A stretch of 17,004 nt of DNA, taken from Phoronis ovalis (Eukaryota; Phoronida; Phoronidae). The position numbers were made by a program, and so were the translations under genes. Below the pieces are notes generated by a model. The model saw nothing but the letters and a program-made list of their open reading frames with translations, had not been told where the DNA came from and did not search any database. Location of the stretch: contig JAOXYB010022136.1 of NCBI GenBank assembly GCA_028565635.1, positions 1-17,004 on the forward strand, given 5' to 3'. Shown here piece by piece: positions 9,027-17,004 of the stretch (its first letter is position 1; every line of letters starts with the position of its first letter).

Positions 9027-9673
9027 CTCGAGATACCAAAACACTATTTGACTATAACTTTATAAATTTTCATAATTAAAATGAAAAGATAGCCACATGA
9101 AAGCAAATCACGTTATACTTCAGTGTTAATGAATCCAAAGGCAAAAGGTTGAAATAATACTCATCATTTTGGGAAAATACGTTTTCGAATTTTAATATTT
9201 GGAAAAATTTAAGTCATGCAAAAACCCTTGCATATACAAAGCTGAAACTTGGCAAAAATTATCTTAATATCATCTTAATGTCTCAAATGTTTAAAATTTT
9301 GCTTAGTTTAAAAATTATTAATTTTTAAAGTTTTAAGGTTGATTTTGATCTAACAGTTAAATTTTGAAAAATCATAACTTTTCAACAAAGCAAAATTTTA
9401 AAAATCTGAGACACTTTTTGTAGATATATATCTGTATAGGTCATCTGTGCAACAGTTTCAAAATTTGTAGGTACCAGAGGGTTTTAGCCTAACTTAAAAT
9501 TCGAAAACACATTTCTGTCCCTAAAATGGCTTTTATCTGGTCATATGATCAAATTCAAATTATTAAACCTCAGAATTATTTGGAGTATTAACTTTTTTAA
9601 AATGTAAACTTTCTCTTCATTTTAATTACTAAAACATAGGTTGAATTACTTATACATTTCTTTGTATCTCGAG
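9027..9673. repeat. Large diverged palindrome of about 650 bp
   Basis: Several separated blocks pair around one centre near 9346. CTCGAGATAC (9027..9036) matches GTATCTCGAG (9664..9673). The block 9173..9195 (core ACGTTTTCGAATTTTAA) matches 9494..9515. The block 9279..9308 (core TTTAAAATTTTGCTT) matches 9384..9413 at 27 of 30. TAATTAAAATGAA near 9075 matches TTCATTTTAATTA near 9618. Between blocks the arms are diverged and have indels. There is no coding capacity. It fits an old fold-back element or an inverted duplication of one sequence. The outer edge is uncertain. Confidence 0.8.
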
Positions 9674-10472
9674 CTCTTTTAAAAGTTGTATTTTGAGTTT
9701 CTAAATGACAGAAAGCCACTGACCGAGACACCATTAGAGAATTATGGACGTGCGAATATAGGAAAATTTATTCCGGTGTTTATTAAGATCCCTCAAGGGC
9801 GCCCGCAATCCCTTATAGCCCCCGACGCCAAAAATGGTCCCACCCCATGCCCCACCGGAAAGCCCCACCCACCATTTAAAGCCCACCCTCCAAATATACT
9901 TTTGTATATAACTCGATTTAAGATCACAATCTTTTACTTGATTACGTAATGACGAACAAGGTCACCACCTATACAACTACTAAAAGCTATATATAACCTT
10001 TTCATTAATAATGAAAATTTTAAAATATTGCCAAATTTTGTACTTCCACAGGACTTCAGTCACTTTGCTATCACGATTATAGTAGGTTCTGCGTAATGAG
10101 GTGTGTAAATGGTTTAATAAATACTAAATATGCAGCAAAACTATCTAGCTATAAGTAATGTCTTTCATACATGATTCATAAATGATAAAATGCACAAATA
10201 AACGTATGCATATATTGAAAACATGTAGTACGTCTTTATTCGTTTACCTTTTACATGTGATATTATGTAAATTTTGTATTTGTTATTTTAAACATATCTT
10301 TGTTTGAAATGCGTTACCCCAATATAACTGCATTGCTCCAAGACTGCTTATCAATCTTATACACAAACAGCCATTCCTCGTTCTTGCACAATTTTCTGTC
10401 TTACGGCATGCACATTTCATTTACTCGGATAACTGTTTCCAGCCCGAGGGGGGCACTTACATATATGATGAA
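9674..10472. other. Non-coding, with a GC-rich patch at about 9785..9895
   Basis: The patch is C-rich on the plus strand (runs such as CCCACCC) and stands out from its AT-rich surroundings. An open frame crosses it but lacks an ATG start and resembles no family I know. The rest is featureless AT-rich DNA. Confidence 0.5.
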
Positions 10473-10766
10473 TACGGGGGTGTGAGGCCCAAATGGGTCA
10501 CTTTTTCACCGATAAATCCCTAAAAATGGGTCATTTTTCACGGAAATGTCCCTAAAAATGGGTCCACTTTTCAACAGAATCCCTAAACATGGGTCGCTTT
10601 TCACGATTTTATTTAAATTTAGCAATTTGAGGGAATTTTTTTTCCGAGGGAAAACCTTAAAAATCGGTCCTTGTTGTGATAGAAAACCTTAAAAATGGGT
10701 CCATTTTTGAGACCAAAATCCCTAAAAATAGGTGGATATTTTAAGTTTGGGCTGCACATCCCCGTC
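10473..10766. repeat. Minisatellite of about 32-bp units bounded by inverted repeats
   Basis: Units begin AAATGGGTC and end CCCTAA. Starts are at 10491, 10524, 10556, 10587, 10661, 10693 and 10726, with lengths of 31-33 bp except the fourth, which is 74. The ends TACGGGGGTGTGAGGCCC (10473..10490) and GGGCTGCACATCCCCGTC (10749..10766) are inverted repeats matching at 14 of 18. TATGATGAA directly before the element and TATGATCAA at 10773..10781 resemble a target-site duplication. This suggests a mobile cassette with an internal array. Confidence 0.8.
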
Positions 10767-12598
10767 TAAAACTATGATCAATATGCGCGCATTATGCTGA
10801 TACCACAAACGCGAATCTTTCACAAAGAATGCGAATTCCCGATATTATCGTAAAGGTACGCATTCTGCTAGCTTACGCTAATTGGATATTAATTTATCGA
10901 TCCTCATGTTTACATAAATCTGCCAAGTTCAAGTACAAAATGTAATTTATTCTAAGCTGTTTTATTATTAAATCTGCTTTACTCTATAACTTTTGTATCA
11001 ATCATCAGCCTTTCATTACAATAACAAAATTGATATGCTGCATGAAATATAAATACAGAAATGGAGGCTAAACACCTGCAATACGATATCTCCAAAGTAC
11101 AAGGGTTTCATTGTTAGAACTATCTTAACCCGGGGGTCAGGCACTATGAAAGAGGGCACGCATGTTCCAACAAATAATAAATATTGACGAAAGGGTAGAT
11201 TTTTAGAAGTAGAGTTTCACGGTAAATGTCTTGGTTTTAAATATCTTCTTGCAGTCTGATTTATTAGTGTAGGTGACCATAAACATGATATCATAATATC
11301 AGCAACAATGCATTGTTTTCATGAGAATGTCGTGTAGCATATCACTATTAACTGCACCAAAAAGCCACAATATTGTAATCATCAGCTGAATACGGAATCC
11401 GCCCACTGCTGTCTTAACCCATGTCTTAACAGCAACGTAAAAACGTTGTTGCAACCAATGCTGTCTTTATAGGACACACTACCAAGTACATGATTTTAGA
11501 TTTAATTATAATAGATAAAACGCAGAAATAATGCTAATCTGTTTGTAATGTGCCCCCATTGGGACGGATGATGGAACGAGTGTGAAGGCGGGAGGCTGGC
11601 ATGGTGAGCGCCTGGTGAGCAGTCTGTGTGAGCACCGGGATGCCGATTGATGATGAATGTTTTACTATAGTACAGGTATACCTCGTGTCATTCTGAAATT
11701 CGTATGTTATTTTACGTTTCAGTGGACAAAATGTTTTAAAAAAAGGTCCTGTTTTGCAAATTCCCTGTAGCAGATAGCAGCTCACGAGTTCCTTTAGTGC
11801 CCACCATGGAATTTATAAATTTGTAAACTATCCTCGCTAACGAAACTGGTGCTGCGTACTCAACGAAATGGGGTCAGTGTTAATCGAATTAAGTGAACGT
11901 AAACGGACTAGGTACCTGGTAACTGTTGTAATTAAGGGATCCATGTAAATACTTTATTAATTATATAAATTGCATAGTACTATACCACAGGGTCGCTCTT
12001 TGTTGCAAACAGTTGGTATAAGGACACAGTTTAAAACTAATTAAATCATTATAGAAATTTCCTAAACATTGCGCGAAGAAAATTACCTGTTAAGAACTGA
12101 AGATGTTTATGTACCTTACTTCCAGTTAAATTTTCGTGCAGGCATGATCCCCAACATGTTTTGCTGTTCCACTTTGTACACTAGCCCCGGAAAAATATGC
12201 AATCACGAATGACGAAATTCATAATTTTTACCTAGCTCAATTAAATAATCCCATCAAACTTTGCAACATTTTACTTTAAAAAACTAATTTTTGTTTCAAT
12301 CTCTTGAGCAATGATTTCCCTTTCAAACATAAAGCAACTAAAAAAAGCCACTTGTTTCGTGCTGTTTTGTGAATGTTCGTGCCAGCGATTCTTAAGTGTT
12401 GGCATCTGCCGTTAACCAATAACAACGCCATATTGCTTTCTCTCCGCGTTAAATGTATTGGAACTATTATATCTAACTAGAAATGGACCCCGCGATTCTC
12501 GCCGGGCAGTCCTCATATAGAATGTTGTAGACCACATAATTTTAGTGTTTTTGGTTAAATGCTTCGGGAATATTAGTGTCTGGGGTAAACGCTAGGAG
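10767..12598. other. Non-coding stretch
   Basis: No supported gene. CAACGT-AAAA-ACGTTG (11433..11448) is a small hairpin. The segment 11560..11650 is less AT-rich and could hide an exon, but I find no defensible frame or splice pair. Confidence 0.45.
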
Positions 12599-12856
12599 TT
12601 GCCACTGAGAAGGCGTTTAACGTACAAAAAATTGCGCCTCGCACATGGAACGCCCGCTTTAAATGAAAACGTAAGTAATCTACCAGACACGGTTACACCC
12701 AGACAGAAGTGCGCGCCTAGACGTGGTATTAGTGAAAAAAAATCGAGTATAGACAGTCAAAAACAATATATTGGTCAATTTTCTAAGAAAAGTTGGCAAA
12801 AAACAGCTAATCTACCTGGATTGAATACGATGACAGGGCAAAAACAGAGTAGTTGA
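12599..12856 (+). other. Unrecognised open frame of 85 codons, probably not a gene
   Basis: The frame is basic (many Lys and Arg) and has no ATG at its start: the first codon is TTG. I recognise no domain. It could be a piece of a decayed mobile element or an exon of an unknown gene, but chance is as likely. Confidence 0.15.
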
Positions 12857-14634
12857 AGAATGCAGCCAGGGATCGAGTGGAGGCGGGAACAGTGCGTGAT
12901 CAATAGCCTGCTGTTGACCTGTTGGCCTGTTGTCGACTTGTCGGCTCTGTAAATAATGCAACAATATTGCATAAAAATTAATTGTCACTTGAATTTAATG
13001 CGAAAAAAGTTCAACTTCTCTCCAGCTTTATACAACACTAACTAATGAAACCAAAAGTAAGAAAAAACCCTAAACAATAAAAGAAATTAATTATTAGTAT
13101 GTTTCATAACACAGGTATCATTAAAGTAATCATATCAGATTAATGCAAGTATACGCAAAAATTAAAATAAATACTCTGGTGGTTTTCCTATAAATAATAT
13201 TTTTCAGCAATTAAAAAAAATCCAATGAACGGTTAATTTTGCTACAATTAATTAAATATTCTCTCCCGTAAAATGTATTCGGAATTATTGTGAACGCTGT
13301 ATAAAAGTTTGAAGCCTTAAATTATATTGTAACTGACAGGAAAACAACACGTTACGAATAATGTTCAGTATAAAATACTGCTAATATTTTAAGAGAGTTA
13401 ACTAGAAACAATGAGCTGTATAATTTTTCATCACATCACTTTATTTCTGTTTCTTTACAAAAATCTGAACATACGAGGCTTTTCTTATGCTTATAAGCAA
13501 ATTATAATTCCTTAAAAATAAGAAAAAATATTGTAAAAGGTACGTTACTTACTCGTGATGCGGAATTGTGATCTCTGTAGCTGTGTCTATTTGGTTTTCA
13601 GCTAATATTGAATCGGTTGCGAGTCACGTGTATGGTACACCAAAGTATGCAAATTACAAACGGGCAGCATCGTACGACCATTTACCTGAAAATTATAATA
13701 TATTATATCACGTCATGATTTTACAAGTTGATGTATTTCTTCATTATATTCATTTTTGAATTATGTTGTCTGTTTGTACTTAAATGCATATTAGTTTATT
13801 TTGAATTTATACTAATTGATCGAAATGTTCAAAACATGCTTCTCTTGTCCATCATTCATTAATTCATTACTTTGCAATAAAGTTGTTCGACTCATTTGTA
13901 TTTAGCCAAATGCAATGCGAGATATACAACTTAGTGCACATCCTTAACTGTGTGGCCAAAAACTTCCCAGTATAAATGTAGCAAAACTTGTATTTAATTC
14001 AACAAATTAAAGCTAAAATATTTAATAAAAAAACGACACCAATAGTTCATAGTGCATTAGTATTTCCCCTGTATAGATGTGTTGAAGGAAATTTAGCGTC
14101 TTTTTAAGTTTTCACATTTTCACTGTGTCGTCACTCAGACAAACAGCCGCAAAAAAACTACCGAAATTTAAATAGTTAGAATTGAAATATGAATAACACA
14201 TATAATTTTCATATATAACAAATTGTGTAAGCGAAATAGTTATTTCAGGCATTCTGACAAACAACTATAGCTTAATTATTTAAGTATCATCGGAGGAGGC
14301 CATTGCGCTTGTGGCTTTTGATCGAATTTCAGCTAATATGTTTTAGGGGTCTCATTTATACATATATATACGTACGACTTAAATATTTACAATTCTATAT
14401 CTTGGTGCTCTCTGAGATTTCTTTCGTAATGCTGAAAAGCCCAAGTTATTAAGGGAAGTGCTCAATTACTCATCTATAAAAGGCGTACGTCATGCCGCAA
14501 ATTACTACATACGCAAATGTAATACAAACTAATATTTAGTCAGAACACGAAATGGTTTTAATTCATACAAACTAGTACCTCCTCAGTTAATTATTTAAGT
14601 TAAAATTATTCACAACACGATATTCTTATCGATC
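12857..14634. other. Non-coding AT-rich stretch
   Basis: No supported feature. A TTGGTTTTCAG acceptor-like site near 13603 precedes a short open frame ending at 13759, but no donor follows in a sensible place. Confidence 0.45.
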
Positions 14635-14883
14635 ATGTTCCAATGCCGTTCTGTGGGTAAAAAAGGGTTCGAAAAAACGTTTATCGGTCATCCCCATGTT
14701 GACCTACAATTTCATGTAGTGCACAACTCAAGGTACCTGGGAACTGCAGTATATGTAGTGCAAAATAAAACCCCGGGAATCCGACTCAAATCAACTGTTA
14801 CTACGCATGTGCGTGAACAAAAACGCATAAAAAGGGTGAAGACAGCAACGGTCACTGTATCGAAAAAAATAGAATTAAATTGA
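14635..14883 (+). other. Unrecognised ATG-started open frame of 82 codons
   Basis: It starts with ATG with A at -3 and ends in TGA. The product is Lys- and Arg-rich at its C-terminal third. No signal peptide, membrane segment or known domain is visible. It has no neighbour that suggests a role. It may be chance. Confidence 0.15.
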
Positions 14884-15988
14884 GTGGTGCATCTGCGTCA
14901 GCGAAATTAGCTTCAACCAGGTTTCAAGCAGTCCAATAACTTCGTAAAATCACATTTTACCCTATTTAATTACGTTACATTAATTACCAGCACGAACAGC
15001 AGTAAAGCTGGGACAGCTGACCTGAAATACGATGACTCGAAAATAAGCTTCGGTCTCAAAAGTAAGTCCCGGGCTTACTATCAGGATAATACGGTAATGA
15101 TAAAATAGCACTAAAAGTACGTTTTCACAGTGCTGCATGCGTCATTTGTGGATGCTCAAATTATATATGGAATAGGCTTGTAAACTTTAACAGAGAGTTA
15201 CTAGGCTTCAGTACACCGTAGCGCGAGGCTTTGTTGACACTCCATACGAATATAGTACCGGCATATTAATACACGTATTTTATTTTCGTTTTTTGGGGGG
15301 AGGAGTGGCGTTTTGATTTTGGATGCCGTATTGTAATGTCTACATGTTATACTAAAGCAATAAAATTCCACAAATCGTAGCATTTTCTTTAAAAATTTGA
15401 ATTCAGGCCTATTTGCCACTGGAATTGTGCGATTAAAGGGTAAAATTTGTTCTAACGCAATTTTCTCAAACTCAATATGAAAAGATTGCACGAAAAATTA
15501 ACTGATAGTGTATGAAAGGGTATACGGTAACATTATGAAGAGGTATCTAATTCAGGGAATGACGCTCTATTTTATATTTGAATGTTATAACGTTTTTCTA
15601 TTGAAGTAGATGGGGAATCTAATGGTGTACTTACTGATGCCAACTAGGAAATATTTAAACGACCTACAAAAGACAAACTGGTCTTTTTCATTCATACATC
15701 TGTTCACATATTTTTGCTTAAAAAAGCCGTGTGTATTATTGCTACAAAATATTAGCGATAATTGTGAGAATAATATATTTAGAAAACTCAAAAAATACTA
15801 TGCCAAAATAAGAACATGAAACGCACTTAAGGTAGGATTGTTAAATTATAATGAATCCAAACTTTTATTTTTCACTGTTTTCTATAAACAGGTCTAGAAT
15901 GTTACCCGCGGCGTATTTAACTACTGAGAATAGAAATAGGCAGGCACTTACAGGTAACCAACAATTCCTTTACGGTCATGGCATGCAT
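14884..15988. other. Non-coding AT-rich stretch
   Basis: Nothing is recognised beyond a T-run and G-run junction near 15291..15302. Overlapping short open frames on both strands near 15585..15819 are uninformative. Confidence 0.5.
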
Positions 15989-16002
15989 GGGGGGGGGGGG
16001 GG
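15989..16002. repeat. G homopolymer run (14 G)
   Basis: Fourteen G in a row follow GCATGCAT and precede AGGGTGTGTGG. Length is unreliable in such runs. A second run of nine G is at 16952..16960. Confidence 0.9.
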
Positions 16003-17004
16003 AGGGTGTGTGGCAAAAAGATAGCAGATAGTGGCAATTGTAACCGATACACTGCATGTAGCTGCGATCGATTATTTAATCGTCTGTATAGAAATTAACA
16101 ATAAAGCAAACAATGAGGTAACATAAACTAGTTACGATTTGTATATTTGTAAATGTTTAAGCTCGATAAAAAAATATAATGTAGGAAATAAGCTATCGAT
16201 GAATAAATCGATTACGTGCACATGTAATTAAGAAATTTCCTTTTGTATTTGTTTTAAATGCAATGATTTTATTCAGCATTTTATGAAAGTCTAACAAATA
16301 TCATGATATGCTATACTGATCTACAATTAATAATAGGTTTTTCTTTGAATCAGTATAAATGTACAGAAAAACAAGTCTAGATATCATTTTCACTTTGTAT
16401 CGATTAAACGTGCACACAGAACAAATATAATAAGAGCTTTTGGTTTTTCAGAACAGATGTGGTAATTTATTTCGTGATTTTTTTTCTGTTAATCATCATT
16501 GTGTGAAATGAAGATGTTTAAAAATCTAAATTAACAACTGGTACAGCTGGCAGATAGTACATAAAATAGTTTTAATGCATCAGCCATCTTTAAAACCCAC
16601 CACAGATTCCAGAAGTATCATTGTTTGCGTGAACATTACACGTTATCACTTGTGAACACAACTATATTCATGATCAATTCTGATCGATTCTGTATGATTT
16701 TGTCTCCAGAATGGTTCGCCTAGATGTTCGCGTACAACGTAATATTAATAGCATGAACACGAAAGTAGATCATATTTTGCAGATTTTTAAGCTTTCAAGC
16801 ACCGAAAAATGATCAAAATAAAGCAGGAAATAAGTATTTGAGAAATTTCAACAATAAACTATTAACTTATCAACAGCTTAAAAATCATACAATTGTACAA
16901 AAACAAACAGTTCCTTTATTGGTTGTAAGGGACTGGTCAGAAATTACCACAGGGGGGGGGTTGGTGCATTTCAAAAACATGGTGCACAAAAAAATTCAAC
17001 CCCC
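16003..17004. other. Non-coding AT-rich end of the window
   Basis: No gene is visible. A 9-bp inverted repeat pairs TATACTGAT (16312..16320) with ATCAGTATA (16349..16357). TGATCAATTC and TGATCGATTC are adjacent at 16671..16690. Confidence 0.5.

Noticed and set aside
9686-9949. Plus-strand open frame across the C-rich patch
   Set aside because: It starts with TTG, has no recognisable domain, and its proline-rich part only mirrors the base composition.
13568-13759. An internal exon after the acceptor-like site near 13603
   Set aside because: No sensible donor follows, and the predicted peptide matches nothing I know.
14665-14675. A tRNA or SINE B-box (GGTTCGA)
   Set aside because: The following bases do not fit the B-box, and no A-box or cloverleaf can be drawn around it.

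Overview
The window is AT-rich animal nuclear DNA with one protein-coding gene that I can support. The evidence for an animal genome is a TGF-beta superfamily ligand split by a GT-AG intron, long non-coding flanks, fold-back elements, minisatellites and microsatellites. I saw no bacterial operons, rRNA, tRNA or CRISPR. The gene type and the repeat-rich, AT-rich flanks fit an invertebrate, perhaps marine. I cannot name the phylum from the sequence.

The gene is on the minus strand (4632..6386, two coding exons). Exon 1 (6386..6116) encodes a signal peptide and the start of the prodomain. A 618-nt phase-1 intron (6115..5498) follows. Exon 2 (5497..4632) encodes the rest of the prodomain, a furin-type site and a cystine-knot growth factor of about 127 residues. 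The two exons join in frame into a complete 378-residue precursor, close to the usual BMP length. The knot cysteines are all present, but the cysteine that normally links the two subunits of the dimer is glutamine. This puts the protein in the same structural situation as GDF9, BMP15, GDF3 and Lefty. A possible 66-nt leader intron (6480..6415) lies just upstream of the start codon.

The rest is non-coding as far as I can see, but it holds structured repeats. These are a ~190-bp fold-back element (283..473), a 3 x 20-bp tandem array (993..1052), a 14-bp array (1921..1977), a ~32-bp array (3502..3612), two copies of a dispersed repeat (91..149 and 4116..4168), a near-perfect 22-bp hairpin upstream of the gene (6695..6748), a 42-bp-period duplication (7893..7964), a ~650-bp diverged palindrome (9027..9673) and a minisatellite bounded by inverted repeats (10473..10766).

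From about 10.8 kb to the end I see only AT-rich DNA, short unrecognised open frames and homopolymer runs. The most notable biology is the six-cysteine BMP-like ligand. The two palindromes and the bounded minisatellite are the best candidates for uncharacterised elements.
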